From Carya illinoinensis (Eukaryota; Streptophyta; Magnoliopsida; Fagales; Juglandaceae), in the NCBI RefSeq assembly GCF_018687715.1, contig NC_056766.1:1922001-1986000 (forward strand): DNA of 64,000 nt. Reading direction: 5' to 3'. The position numbers and the translations under genes were made by a program. Below the pieces are notes generated by a model. It was given only the letters and a program-made list of their open reading frames with translations, was not told the origin of the DNA and did not search any database. Positions 23,300-39,100 of this stretch are shown one piece after another; position 1 is the first letter of the stretch; each line of letters begins with the position of its first letter.

Positions 23300-24410
23300 C
23301 ATGAACAGAGTAGCTTTTGCCAGCCCCTTTTAGGTTTATGAGTATCCTTTTTTTTTATTTTTTCTAGTGAGACTTACACGTAGAAACAGACGCTATTTAT
23401 TTATTGCCTTGGAGGACATGGATTTGCGGGCAAGTAATTATGAAGAATTCTGTTGTAGATATTAAAAAAAAAAAAAAAAAAAAAGGCCAGAAAAGCCTGA
23501 GAATGTCAATTACAGTGCGCTTTCATTGGCCAGACAATATAATCCTTCTACAACAGTTTGTGCGTGGATAGTGCCACAATCCACAAGTAAGGCTTTTATC
23601 TGTTATGTTGTGGTGCTTTTAACATTTGTTTAGTTCAAGTTGCTTCTGTATGATAACTTAATTCTGTTGCGAGAAACTCTGGTGTCTTCCTCTCAAACTC
23701 TGAAATACTCCAAATCGCTAGAGAGCGTCTCCTCCTCCTCTCTCATTCTCTCATTTGTCCATCCTCTTTGCTCTTTCTTTCCTCTTTCCCTCTTCTCTCC
23801 ATCCCTCTTTCTTTTCTCCCTCTCGTTCCCTCATTTTTCTTTTTAACTTAATTTATTTTGTTTCCTTCAAGCTTAAAAGATGGATTTACAGTCCTTTAGC
23901 ACTTCTTGTGAAACATGAGCAGCATAACATGCTTCATAGGCCGATCGATGGGAAGATGGTGACGGATCACCCATTTCGGCAGCTTCTCCTACCATTAGAC
24001 AGTTAAGATCTGATTTTTATAGTTGATTTCAAAGTCTATCGTAGTAAATCTATATTGTAATTTGTCATTTTTACATATATTTTTTTGTTTTCATTGTTGT
24101 TTCCTTTTCTTTTGTTAAATAATAAAAAAATATATTATTTTTTGGACATTTTGTCTGTAGAGGTTAAGTCCTCTCATATTTTGGAGGATGATGTATAAGT
24201 CTTTGTTTTAAGCAGTGTTCTCTTAGATGATTTATTTGTAGAGAGTTACAGTAATAATTAAGATTATACTAGTCACAAAAGAATTTTGTGTAGTGGTGGA
24301 ACTTCAAAAGCAGCAGTTGGCGTGTGATATTAGAATTTTCATGTATCCGGTCATGATTGTAAATGTTTTCTGATAGAATGAATAAAGTCAGTTTCCAAAA
24401 AATAAAAAAA
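23300..24410 (+). other. GI: GIGANTEA 3' untranslated and downstream region
   Basis: After the stop the sequence is T-rich with a 21-base A run at about 23463-23483 and a CT-rich stretch at 23720-23850. An AATAAA signal lies at 24381-24386 and could be the polyadenylation signal, though nearer sites are equally possible. No separate gene is supported in this stretch. Confidence 0.4.
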
Positions 24411-25480
24411 GTTTTGTTGCCTTTTTAATTTGAGCTATACTTTTTTGTATTTTTTTTAAACCAGTGTTGTTCCTTTTAAATGGCTTTATATGTCTTCTAC
24501 TTAAATGGACAACTACTTAAAATATTACACCAAGAAGTATGATAGGTGATGATAAAATAAAGTAATAATAATTATTTTATTTTATTTTTAAAGACATCAA
24601 AGCAGTTAAAGATTAAGCTCAAAGCCGATTGATGCTCTACACTTACAGGGGTTATTTCTTTGTTTATTTGGAATATATTTTTGGTTGATCCCGGCATTTT
24701 ATTCACAAACTAAAATTCAAAATAATCACTAAATAATATGCAAGATGCGTGGAAAAGGTTATCAGTATTTTTGAAACACGTGTTCCAAAGAAAATATAAT
24801 ATCTAACTCTTGCTCCAGTTGCCTTGTTCTATGGTAATTTTAATTCTGTAGCTTGTATTTTTATTTTTATTTATTTGGGAAACGATATTTAATTTATGTA
24901 TACTCATTTTATTCACAAGTCGGTATGAGAATACACCATCTGTATCATTAATTTCATTATCTTCTTGGTTTAGTTGCCAGCTCGCCAAACACGGATAAGA
25001 CTTACGAATTTCATGATGACATGATTTAATTTGTAAGTTCTAAATTTATATATATTAATAATATTAAAAATTATATTCTCAAACCTATATGTAGAGTATA
25101 ATACTTATATGACATAATTTGATTTAAAAGATAAATTTTAAATATAATATGTGTGTATTTTTCACATAAGCTTGTAAAAAATATGAAAGATAGGTGTGTA
25201 GAGCAGTGCTTACATGTCACAATAATATGAAAGATACATGTATTTATTTATTTATTTTTAAAATAATTATATGATGTTTATGTATTTTATAACTGTAAAT
25301 ATTATTTCTATTTAAGAATAGAATAATTCTAACTCTAATAATATAGGAGGTGTATGTTGTAAGGTGACTTATGAATAAAAATTTTCATATGAAAACGTTA
25401 ATTTGGGCCTAAAATTGACAGTTTTTTACTTTCAGTTAGAAAGTTCTCAAACGGGCCAATGTTTTGGAATTTTGCCTTTA
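24411..25480. other. AT-rich spacer between GIGANTEA and RPS18
   Basis: No gene supported. About 25020-25320 contains MITE-like blocks (words such as TAATTATATGATGTTTATGTATTTTATAACTGTAAATATTATT) shared with 8990-9170 and 33020-33190. Confidence 0.5.
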
Positions 25481-25570
25481 CCTAAAGCCCAGATAGCCCA
25501 AATTCGACGTTCGTGAAATCAATTGGAGGTCAAAATCGTCCAAACGGTGCAAAAGTCACAAAACCCTAGC
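25481..25570 (+). promoter_or_regulatory. RPS18 promoter motifs: site II and telo-box
   Basis: Two GCCCA words (site II, TGGGCT on the other strand) lie at about 25486-25499, and AAACCCTAG, the telo-box, at 25561-25569. This pair is the known signature of plant ribosomal-protein gene promoters. It stands 150-240 bp before the ATG. Confidence 0.7.
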
Positions 25571-25719
25571 TTTCTTACGAGTGCCAAGGCTGCAGCTTTA
25601 GTTGGTATATATAAAAAGATCTCAGAGAAGAACCTAGCTTCAGCTTGCAGCTTCCGATTTGGCTCCGCCTGCTTGCTGCCTCCGAATCCTCTCTCTTGTT
25701 TCCTCTCTGCGAGTCCAAA

Positions 25720-27736
<2,017 letters not shown>

Positions 27737-28228
27737 GGTTTTTTTTCTTGTTTTATGCAATTAATATATGATTGCTCGACGATGATTTTTGTTATTTAGC
27801 ATGTGATCAGACATCTTTAGACTTTTGTACTGTGGTCGTGGTTGGGTGGGACATTGCTGTTGGGTTCTTATCCACTTAACCATATTATCTTATTTTTTTC
27901 AATTTTGGTTTTTTAAATGCTTCTATCTAAGTAGTGTTCTTATACCTGTGTGGATGGCTCTAAGAAGCTAATCCGGTGTACTCTCTGTGGTTTGGAGTTT
28001 GATGGATCGCCTACCTTTTTCTTCTAATTTACTTGGCAAAAAGCTTGATTCTTTTCTTACTGTGATGCTGAGGTATAACACAATTTGTTGTGGATATTAT
28101 TTCGAGGCAGAATTATAAGAGCATAGATTGCATCATAATTTGGCGCCAATGATCTGTCAAGTAATAGGGGAATAACATATCTCAGGCGAAGGTGTTCCCA
28201 GTCACCTTTCTTCTTCTTCTTCTTTCTT

Positions 28229-28260
<32 letters not shown>

Positions 28261-29525
28261 CTAATAAAAAATATAGTTCATTAAGTTCTAAAAGAATTCC
28301 TGATAATTAAACTTTTAAGCATATTCATCTGGATTTTGAATATTGTTTGGCTCGAGCTTTTCCCCTTCAAATTTGGTCCTGAATTCCTAATCATACGTAA
28401 AAAGGTATATACAATTTTAATGGAATTTACTTGTGAAAAGGCCTAATTTGGACTGAATTGAGATTAACTAAGTTCAGATTAATTTTAAGTGAGTTTAACA
28501 TCGTAACATTCAACTTTCAAATCATTAAATTCATTTTAAATCAACTTTTTTACAGATGAAACTTATAATCTTTTTAAACTAAATTTCTTTTTACATATGG
28601 AATCTACTACTTCTTTCAAACATTTTTTAACTTCATTTTAAGTGTGTTTTGTAAAACTATTTTACCATTTGAACTAGCTTACTTAAGATTTAAACAAAGA
28701 CTATGACTATTTAGCGGCTGAATCTGGTGTGCATTGATGTGCACTTGAATGCGCTAATGTTCGATGATCATAGAATAGATAATGAAAGAAACATTGATCC
28801 AAAGCAAAGAGCCATCTTCATCTTGCATGCTCTTCGGTACGGGACCTCGAGAATGACTTCCAGAGCAAAAGAAACTGTTGGTAGAAATCAGCATTACCCA
28901 CGAACTCATTTATCTCCACCATGTCCATGCAAGCACAATAACATCGTCGTATGTTTCTGTCTTCCCCACTTCTTGATTATTACCACAAGAACGCGACAGA
29001 GCTGCATGAATATTGGAAGTTAAGGAACTCGGAAGAGAGAATGTTAATCTCTCTCTCTCTCTCTCTCTCACAGCTTGTATACATGACAAAACTGTGAAAT
29101 TAGATCCTTGGGTAAAATCGCTGTTGTTCTACCTGCGTATGCATGCACATAGACGTTTGTGACGGTAGTTAAAAATACAACGCATAAAAAACACGAGGAG
29201 CCAGAATATATTTGAAAAGTGAAAAATGTTATTGGTTTGGAAAAAAATAGCACAAAAAAAAAATAAAAAATTGATCACTATAAATTACAATCATGGGACG
29301 GAAAATTTTGTAAGAAACGTAAAAGCCTGTCTAGAAACATCCATTCTCTTGAGGGGTGGGGAAGGGGAACTCGGAACAAAAAGAAATGAAACTAGGAATC
29401 CCATAAAGTTTGGAAAATAATTAGAAACGAATGAGTGGTTTTCCATCTTGATTAATTAAAGATCATCCTGGAATTGGCTACCTGTGTATGCTCAGTTTTC
29501 CTAATTCCTAATGATCTGAATCTGA
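27737..29525. other. Convergent spacer between RPS18 and the transporter gene
   Basis: The first about 300 bases are the RPS18 3' region. A CT/T-rich tract lies at 28207-28260. A diverged family B MITE-like block lies at about 28435-28690, and a (CT)n run at 29047-29069. The remaining open frames, including one at 28727-29023, resemble no known protein. Confidence 0.45.
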
Positions 29526-32015
29526 TTATACTTTTCCATCAAGCTGAGTGGATTCTGATAAACTTCTTTGTTTTGGTTGTCGGGTAGTAGGGAGTGAGTA
29601 GCTCCGACTCCGACGCTCCTTTCCGCCAGGCTTGGATGAGGCATTGCCATACCAAATCATTCCAATTACAGCTATAACCATTCCCAAAACCACATGCAGA
29701 TTGAGGCCCTCCTTCCCAAAGAAAAAGAATCCCATAATCAGAACAAGGATTGTCTTCATATGACCAAGTACTTGAAAAGAGACAGCTGTAAATCTGCCGA
29801 TGCAGATGAATTGGCTGAGGTTGGTCCCCACGGCAATAGTGCATGAAAGAATTATAAACATCTGTTAAGACCAAGTTACAGTTGAAATTGTGAGTTACCA
29901 TTCTACTAAAATAAAAAAGAATAAGACAGAAGCCAGAATACATTCGCCCCTCTATGCAAGTAGAACAAATGGGTTGCACACTAGTCATGTAAACTAATAT
30001 CACCACCTCGAAATGCACTACAAGTAGCCACCATGGTCATTCTAAACGGGAACTACTACAAACAATTCTACAAATGGTTCACTTAACAATAACTGCACAA
30101 CACAATATATATTAGAAAGCAAATTCGTGGATCATTCTGGCACAAAACAATGGAGAGAGAGAGATTTTTGTTTGGATTGCAGTTTCATTGGGATGTCATG
30201 AACAGAAACTTTTTAAAGTTCCTTCCATGTCCAAGGAAACTGTTTGAGGAAATTTAAATACATTTCTAATTGCATAAAAGCAATTGACACTATATGGCCA
30301 TGCCCACAAATGTTTTGCATATAACATGATAATTTCAAAACTCTTGATGCATTTTTCATTTGCATATTAAAAAGATAAAATGACAATGACTTTGTGTAAG
30401 AATCATAAATGGACCACAAGCAATAAATGGCTGTTGTACTTACCATAGACTCTATGTTATAGTTGTAACTGTCAACTCTTTTCTTTGTCAACCAATAATC
30501 TAGAAAGGGGCCTAAGAACAGCAATGAAGCAGCCTGCGCTGGAGCCGTATGTCCCAACAGCTTGAAAGAGCTAAGGGAATACTTCCGTTGAAGAAAATGA
30601 ACATACTGCATACAGAGGTTTGATAAAACAATAAGCCATTTTGGATAATGAAAGTGTTTTATCTCATTTCATCTTATTATTACAACTTTCCTAAATTTCT
30701 ATACAAAATATAATAAACAATTCAAGTTTTTCAAATCCCAAAATAATAATAATATTAAAAAATAATATTTTAACAATATTTTATTCAATTTTCAACTTTC
30801 ATCTCAACTCACTATCTAAACTGCAACTTAGACAACACTGTTTATATGAGTTTAACAAAAGAGTTACGAGAAAATGACAGTTTGAATTGTTGAAATTTAA
30901 CGGTATATCATGCAGGTAAACACATACGCACAAATGAACACAATGTTCAAATCCGGTAGGCCCTGATGTATATGACATAGTGGAGGAATATTGATAATTA
31001 TGGGGGTATGTCTAGAGGAATAGACAGCTTACATATTGTTGCATAGAGGTGCTCCATACTGCAATAGAGGCTGCAATGAAGCCTCTGGCATTAACACTCA
31101 CATCGGTGACAGTGCAAACGCCAACACCCAGTAGAACTACTGCTATGCTTAGCTTCGTGTCTCTAGAGTATCGAATTTTATCCAACACAACTTCCAAAAA
31201 GCAGGACACTGGGATCATGCTCAACTTAGCAATCTGCATATAAAGTTGATGATACATAACGTTCGCAGTCATTTCTAGTATTTATTTATTTTAAAAAAAT
31301 TCATTACATGCAAACTACATTTTTTACACGTCCAACACACGGTTGATCCTCTTAAGCTAAATTAAAAAATAATTGGTGCAATATTTTACCAGAATGAAGC
31401 CCCAACCAAGGTCATTGAGAACTTACTTGATAGAATCCAACAGAGTTCCACATCAGACTAACATTCATTCCAACAATAGAGAAGTTAGCAAAGAAAACAA
31501 ATCTTAGAAGCTCCGAGAATGGTAGATGAGACGTTTGAACATATCCCAGGCACCTTAAAACCACAGTCATCAGAGTTGTAGTTGCGAAATGCAAACCAGT
31601 TAATGTAGTAGCTGCAAAAGATAGCAATTTCTTAGAAGTATAAAAAGCTGGATTATGTGCAGCGTGTCTATATCTATAACAATCCCTCAAAACAGTTTTC
31701 AAGATTAAAATTTGCATTAGGGTTTTAAAGTGCACAAAGGCATTGTTTAATAAGTAAACAGATCATTAATTACTATGTAATGGCAGAACATCATGCTGAT
31801 AAATTTAATGTGAAAAGTCAACATTAAAATGTAGAGAAAGAACATCAAAAAGAAAGGAAAAATAAATAAATAAAGAGGAACTTACCAAAACTGAAGCCAT
31901 ACGTAGCCATCAAGGCTTTGTTGACAATGATAATCCCAACAGAAGTGACGACATTGAACATCCATGCGGCTGCATCTGCTGCAGCCCTCTCATTAGCCTT
32001 GCCAGCCGGAGCCAT
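29526..32015 (-). CDS. Nucleotide-sugar transporter (drug/metabolite transporter superfamily)
   Basis: Golgi-type antiporter of the plant NST-KT group. Exons on the minus strand: 32015-31886, 31611-31427, 31233-31033, 30605-30444, 29861-29526. They total 1014 bp, giving 337 aa, with GT-AG borders and matching phases. About ten hydrophobic segments follow a short soluble N-terminus. Diagnostic stretches are [48 protein letters not shown] and [17 protein letters not shown]. The C-terminal tail is basic and serine-rich ([11 protein letters not shown]), facing the cytosol in this family. It most resembles Arabidopsis At5g55950-type proteins, from memory; the substrate cannot be read from sequence. 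The ATG at 32015 is the first in frame. A leader intron is likely, with a donor-like GTACGTACG near 32680. The third intron contains a MITE. Confidence 0.93.
30640..30830. repeat. MITE-like repeat, family A, inside transporter intron
   Basis: The ends read TTTGGATAATGA on the left and, on the other strand, TTTAGATAGTGA on the right, a short imperfect terminal inverted repeat. TATCTCATTTCATC and CATCTCAACTCACTATC lie just inside. It sits between exons 3 and 4 of the transporter. It is the best-defined copy of this family in the window. Confidence 0.7.
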
Positions 32016-32860
32016 TATTATATTATATTTCCGAGAATTGACCGATGCAAATTCGTTATCCCTCAGCTTCAATAAAGAAATCCATCCACATCTACATGAA
32101 GTCCAAGATTTCTACCCACTCAGCAGCATATATAGTGAAAATGATAAGAATCCTATCACAATTGGCGTTATGATGCATTACTGTATGAAAACGCGTACGC
32201 TCTTTTTAAATATTTTTTCAGATAAAACAAACAAATTGAAAATCATCATCTGGTTAACGAAACAGCATGGAAAAACACTCAGCTTTGACGAATCATACAC
32301 TCTTTAAGTTCAAGGCAGACAAGTCCAAATCCCAAGGAAAAATAAAAAAACGTTTAAATTTCCTAAAGCACATTTCGATCATCCATCACCAGAATTTTCA
32401 TCAATCACAAAAAAAATCCTAAATGCTTGAGATCACTTGCCGAAATTCCACATCTTCGCAAAACGAAACAGTTCCGAAAACCAGATCCATATTTTAGAAA
32501 CAAAGATGTCATTTGGATCCGAAACATTTGAAAAATTGGATCCGATTCAGCGACCATAAGAACAGATTGACGACAAAAGAGAAGACTAACAACTTCTACA
32601 AATCAAATTTTTACAGACACATCGAATTACCGCAATCATACGGTTCCAAAACGAAGGCATGCAGGGTACGTACGTACGTACCGGCGAAACGGAGCGAGCT
32701 AAGGGAGAGCGAGGGCGAGTTCCCCCAGAGAGTGAGAGAGCTTGCAGAAACGGAATGGAACGTAAGAAGAGAGAAAGTGGTGCCGCATTGAGGCGCAGTC
32801 AGTTAGAAGACCGAAGAGAGCGTTGGGAGTTTGGACGTTGTAGTGGCATCCATGTTATCC
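32016..32860 (-). promoter_or_regulatory. Transporter 5' leader and promoter region
   Basis: On the minus strand, leader sequence probably lies at about 32680-32830 (purine/pyrimidine-biased, GC-richer) and is spliced to the region just before the ATG. The donor-like site sits in a GTAC-rich run (TACGTACGTACGTACC on the plus strand). Exact start and splice sites are inferred. Confidence 0.4.
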
Positions 32861-35800
32861 ATGTTGGGTTTCTTTCTGCTGGCCTTTACAAGGTTTCCCT
32901 TCTCGAGATTCTGTTGGGAAATGAAGAGCTCATGCAAGATGTCCTTGCCGCCACCCAAACACATTCTAAGCCCTTGTCATTATATTCTATACTCTAGTAC
33001 TTATAATTATTTTAAGAGAAATGCTCTATACAGTTATAAAATGTATAAGTATCGTGTAATCATTTTAAAAAAAAGTAAAATTTATTATTAAAAAATTAAT
33101 TATTATTATTATTTTATTATATGCATCTCATATTTATTCACTCTTTTCTAAACGATTATATAGTGCTTGTATACTCACGGATGCAACTATCATTTTTCTT
33201 ATTTTCAAAAGAACTATACAAGACTTGCATTATCAGTATTACTATTTTTTAAAATCATGATTAATATTATATAGAAACAAGATACAATACCAAAAATGAA
33301 TTGCTTGCAACTTGGAAGAGCGATGGTGGTAAGAATAATACTAGTTCAAGGAACAACAACATTGAAGGGACATTAAAAACGAGTGCAATGTTATGTTCTG
33401 GCCGTAGGTGTGGTAGTGTACATAGACATGGGTTCGAGATGGATTGTTGTTGTTCTCTTGTTCTATGGTAGAGAAGTATGTTAACATCAGCCTTGGATGA
33501 AAATAGTAAGATAGCAAAATTGTAGGTAGAATCTAAGTATATTGCTTTTGGCAACATTCAAGACGTGTAAGTGACCATATCAATTGATCTAGAAGTACAA
33601 CAATATGGTGGCGTGTGAGTCTTACATGCTCATTATATGAAAACTTCAAAAACATTTCATGAAAACATAAATAAAATGGTTATTTCTTATCGTGGGTTTC
33701 CTTTTTTTTTTTTTTTTGGTTCATACAGAATGAGAACTTATTTATAAAGAGATTTCCTAAAAATAAATTTATTTATTTATTTTTTGAAATGGTGAATTCA
33801 TTCATTATACCGAAATTACGAATGTGACTTATCAATATAGGAAAATCTAGACTATAAGCTAACCTATGCATCTGCTTTGGAGTATCCCACATATAAATTA
33901 GTGGATATTGTCTTAACTTCTAAAACTTTCTGAAAAGAGAGAGTGCACTCTAAATAAACAGAGTGACAAGGCCCCTCCATCCCCTTAAAGAGGCGGAGTA
34001 TGGGACAATACTGCTACGGATACTAAGTTCAAAAGCCTATTATTACAATATTACTAATAAAACTACATAATATTACACTACAAAATAATAACAAAACAAT
34101 CGAAACATAAACACAATCATTGGCAAGAGCCTCGACGACACACCCACCGCAGGCATCGACATCACGAGCCCAGAAACAGCATGAGTACCTAGTTCACATA
34201 TGGACCACAAAAACCTCCACTACAGAGGTTGGCCGTACGTCCACCGGCCATAACATCTTCCACCATTCTTGACTAGCACTAGCCTCAGATTGTGACCGAT
34301 CAAACCACTCCTCATCCCGCTCGGTTAAAACAAAAATCAAGAACAACACTAAAACATCTCTGGAACGGAGGAACAAAATACAAAAATAGAGGCTATAGTG
34401 CAAGTGTAGCAAAATCACTTTGGAGGAGACCTGACAGTCGGTCTATGTTATCCTGGAGTCTAATATTCCAAAAAAGCCAAGTTTTGAATCGTTAGGTGGC
34501 TCCTTAGTGGCACTTGGTGCCCACGCTTTGGTGCGATCCGAGACTTCATACCGCGCGTGCGGGCTATGCTCCACTTCTTTTGGCGCCGCGTTTGGTGGAC
34601 TTAAAGATCGGCGGATGGCCAACATCCTGGTGGGGCGTGTGTTGGTGGTCGACAATTAGAACGACCCGGTTGGCACTCGACCCTTATTTGCCCAAAAAAC
34701 AACTACAAATGAAAACAAAAAAACACAAAATGCAAGAAATGAAAAGAGAAAGGGAGGGGGAAGGGAAGAGAAGGGAAGAGGGAGGGAGCTGAAGCTCCAC
34801 CCCCTGTCGAGGTTCTAGAGATTTAGGGTTAGTTTAGAGAGAATGGAGACTACCCACAACTGAGCTTTTCTTTTCTTTCGGACCCTTTTCGAAAGGGGCT
34901 AATTTTGAGACTCTGACATGGATCTTGGTAAAAAATAAAATAAATTATAAATTGACATAATTTGACGTGATATGTTATATTGTAAAGTTACTTTTATTGA
35001 AAAATAAATCTAATATATCACATGAAGGTACATCAATTTATAAATTTATTTTTATAACATCTTTTTGTGACTGTAATTTGTAGCAATATTCATATAATGT
35101 AGAATAACAATTATAAGTCCATTAATTTGATTGGGTTTCAAATATCTTGGAGAAATGCATGGGCTTCGTCTTGGTCAATACACGTGGTGGACTTGTGAAT
35201 TGAATGTGATTCCTACTTGTTTTGATGAATGCATTATCCCTACTTATCTTGACTTGATTGTTATGATAAGGATCATGTATTTGGTCATAAGATTTGTGAG
35301 TTGATTTCATACATAACCTAAGCTATAATACAACGTTGTAAGGTGGTTAATTTAGTCGATTTCTCACACACGTCATTGCAATAAACACTATACTCTTTAC
35401 ACATTAATCATATCCTAGGTTACAACAATTATGACTACTAATTGTTTGACTTCACTTGATGTTGCTGCCTCAACACATTGATGATCATCAGGTGGTGATC
35501 AAGATGGACTTGAACTCTTGTTATGCAATAATCAATCTCATCAAACTCGAGCTGATTGGGTTGATTTTTTGGCATTGATTAGCCCGCAATCGGTATTAAG
35601 TTTTCCTGATTGAATCTTCATCCGATCGTTCATTTGGACTGATTCAAGATTATGTTGCCTTAATCCTATTCAGAGATTTCTATATAAAAGAATTAGAGAG
35701 TTTCAGAACAGACATTGCTATATCTATCGAGAATGAATTTTGAGAAAAACTATCGATAAGTATAATTTTTTTAAAATTCTCTTAAACATTTTTTAAAAAA

Positions 35801-36000
35801 AAAGCCATAAACTCATTAATATCGTGACATTAATATTGCTTGTGTAAATATTTATTTTTAATAAATTAGTATCTTATGATAGATTACATAGGATTGTGTG
35901 AGAGCAAGAGTCACGTGGGACGTATTTCCACGATATTTACCATGTGTCCCTACGTTGCTCTGCAACTTGCTTTTGCTCTCCCACTCGTAGTGGTACAAAA
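32861..36000. other. Intergenic region with unclassified repeats
   Basis: No gene supported. About 33020-33190 is a MITE-like block. About 33940-34920 is a GC-richer stretch whose minus strand has a CT-rich tract after GGGGTGGAGCTTCAGCTCC, a motif also seen near 4010-4040; it may belong to an unidentified transposable element. About 34930-35085 shares words (ATATTGTAAAGTTACTTTTATTG, AAATAAATCTAA) with 60300-60400. An open frame at 33267-33557 on the minus strand is not recognisable. Confidence 0.4.
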
Positions 36001-36121
36001 CCCCTCCCTTCGGCCCTTTCACCCTTTCACATTGGTTTTCTATCTCTCTCCTGATCCCATAACAAAATCCTTCCATATCGTCGCTACGTTCGATCGCCGA
36101 ATCAAAATTGTCTACCGAGCG

Positions 36122-39100
36122 ATGGGGAAGAAGAGGAAGTCCGTAGCGACGACCCTGGACGAGGTGGATCGGACCATGTACGCGTCGTTTTGCAGCGCGG
36201 CCAACTCCCTCTCTCAGCTCTACACCCAGTCCATGAATCACAACAAGTTCTCCTTTCAAGCCGGTGAACGCCACGGCCTTGTACGTATCACTCATCTCTC
36301 TTTTCGTTTTCACGTATTATTCTGATTTCTATGTTTGTGGTTTTTCTATGCTTGCTGGACTAGAAATGTTTATATATGTATATATTGTTATTTGTTTCCT
36401 TTTTTTTTTTGGATTGTCTCGTTTATACTTTGATTGTTAATTTTTATTGCATTAATCGATGGGATATATTGTATCTATATTATTGCCATTTTTATTTTTT
36501 TTGGTAAGTTTTTTTATTTTCGTTAGGTGAGTTGTACTTCACTTGCGAGAACCGTTGAGAGGGTGTTGGGATAAGAAAAGATTCAATTTTCTAAGAATAC
36601 TACCTTTTCATTGACGTAGGGGGGTACTTGAGGTGTTAGAATAGTAGTTAGGGATGAATAAATAGCCAATTGTGTCAAAATCTGGACAAGCATATAGTGT
36701 TAATCACAAGAGTGTGCACAGTATTTTTTTTTTAATTTTTTTTTTTTTTATAGCCCACTATATGGGCCTTGTTTGAAATTTCCTATATTTGAAGTGAGCA
36801 CCTTTAGATTATAGTGCAAGTATTGATTAGAACTGAAATACGCTCAATTGTAAGAAAATATCAGGTGATATCTAAATACTAAATTTAGAACTGGGAAAGT
36901 AGTTTCAAGTTTTTCCAAGGTCTAGCTAGCAATGTGGCACTGCGGCTAGATGCACAAGGGACATCAGCAATTTAAAGGAGAAAGGCGGCAGTGTATGTGT
37001 ATTCTTGTCTGTGCATATTATGTGTCCGTGAGAATAGAACCCTAGACCTATCGTGTATCCTTTAAAATTCATAATTTTGAACAACTATATCTAGTTTACA
37101 CAAATACAATTGAAGGGAGAGTCTTTTATATATGTGTAACATACGAACCTAGAATTTAGGTTAATTCAGTTAGAATTATTTAGTTATGTTCTGATTATAT
37201 TTATTCTTTTTATTAATTACTTATTTATTTATTTTCAGATACGTATAATTATCTTTTTGTTAAATCAGATAATGAACCAGATTAATTAGTTTTTAGGTGG
37301 TTTCCTTTTATCTTGTAATCTTTGTTATTATCGGATAGGTTTAAAAGTTTTTGAAAAGATTCTAAGATCAAAACCAAATCAGATCTAGCTAATCCCCTGA
37401 AAACTCTAGCTAATCTCCTGAAAACCCACGTAAAACCCTTTCCCTCACCTTTATAAAATCTTACCAGACCCTCAGAATAATGTTTCAGAAATTTTAGTTG
37501 ACAAAGAGGGAAAAGAAAAGGATAGCACTCGTGCAGCCCCTTCTTTTCTGTTACCCAGCCACCTCATCAGAGCACCTTCAGATCTACACAGACACTGCCA
37601 GTCAACCACTTCGTTGAACACCCCACTATCTGGTAAGCCACTGCAGTCTGTCACCTTTTTTCTCTCTCTCTTGTCACACGTTACCTTTCCTTAGCAAGCC
37701 TTAGATCCCATAGCTGGCCTGCTTTCTCCAGCAAATGATTATTTGCTTTGTACATATCCTCTTATTTCTTTTACTTTACTGAAAAGCACATGCAAGTTTT
37801 GGTTATTACACAAATGCCCTTCAACCCACTGCACCTAACCTTTCCGTAAACTACCTCATAAAGGAACTTTTGGTGAAGTTACCTCTTTACCCTCTAGTAA
37901 CTAGGCAGACTTTATATTTTAAACCTGATCTTATACGTGGGCTATTTTTTTCCTTGTGGGCTGGGCTTGAGGTTTATTAGACATGTTTCATTAATATGGA
38001 CTTTTGTTTTAAATTGGGCTTGATTCTAGTATATTTCAGAAACTTGTTTTAATTGATAAGTGAGTTGATTTCTTGTGGGCCTGATTATTTTTATTGGGCT
38101 GGTTGTATTTACAGAAACTGTTCTAGTAACCTTAAATGTTTTCTGTACTTGGGGCTGGGCTGAAACTTAAATCAGACCAAAGTTTCACTTAAATAAATGT
38201 ATTAGTCTCAGACTCATTCTTTTATACAATATATTGAAGGGCTTTTAAGCATATTTTAAAGAATTCTTTTATATTGTTTCAGCTTGTTATCTTAGCTAAT
38301 ATTTCAATTGACCTTTAACTAAGTTTTATAAAATCATTAAGATTATCATATGAGCTTTGGAATAATATTATTTTAGGTAATCTTTTTATATTTGAATATT
38401 CATTATATTACCTCTATGGTAAGATTTTAAATAATTAGATTGCTACGACACGTTTTCTAGAAAGATTAGTAACGTCTAGTGCCTCGTATAGGTCACGAGC
38501 TACGACGTGAGTATTCGGAAGCAGCGCTAAGAGGTAAATAATATGGTCATATAAATGTATGTGTAATGTAAATATTATAATTGGGTATGATAATATGTTA
38601 TGGTTTTGATGGTTATCTACGTTGCGCTAAAAGCCAAGTCAAGGTTAGATCGCTTTCATGAACTTCTATGAATTATGATGATTTACATGAAAGTAAGCCT
38701 ATATATATGTTGAACCTTTATGGATCGTTGATTGATGGATTGAATGTTACTAACATCACATGGAAGCCATGATATTATCATATAATAAATTAAGATAGGT
38801 ATTCTATGAATTAAAATAGCCAAATCATGCATGCTTCATTCATGTAGTGCTTAGACCATGTATGCCATGTATTGTTCATGCAATAACTTAAGTCAAGCAT
38901 GCCATGTAATGAATAGCCAGATCATGCATGCCATATTCATGTAGTTTTGAGATCATGCATGCCATGAAATGTCATAAAATGATTAAATCATGTTAGGCCA
39001 TGTCATGCTATGCTATACCATGTACAAGAATATATCATGTTATGCCATGCCATGTACAAGAATATGCCATGCTAGAGAAGTCTATGAAGTCCAAGAAAAT

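Noticed and set aside
32513..33091. Plus-strand frames over the transporter promoter/leader
   Set aside because: Arginine/glutamate-rich low-complexity translation of leader DNA antisense to the transporter; no family resemblance.
33267..33557. Possible Copia polyprotein remnant (VESKYIAFGN-like on the plus strand)
   Set aside because: The resemblance to the Copia RNase H ending covers only about ten residues and is not supported by flanking motifs.
34140..34660. Candidate coding region on either strand
   Set aside because: Several overlapping frames of similar length with no recognisable domain; more like an unclassified repeat.
37472..37654. 60-codon minus-strand frame, repeated at 45144-45326
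   Set aside because: It is identical in the two LTRs simply because they are duplicates; no coding features.
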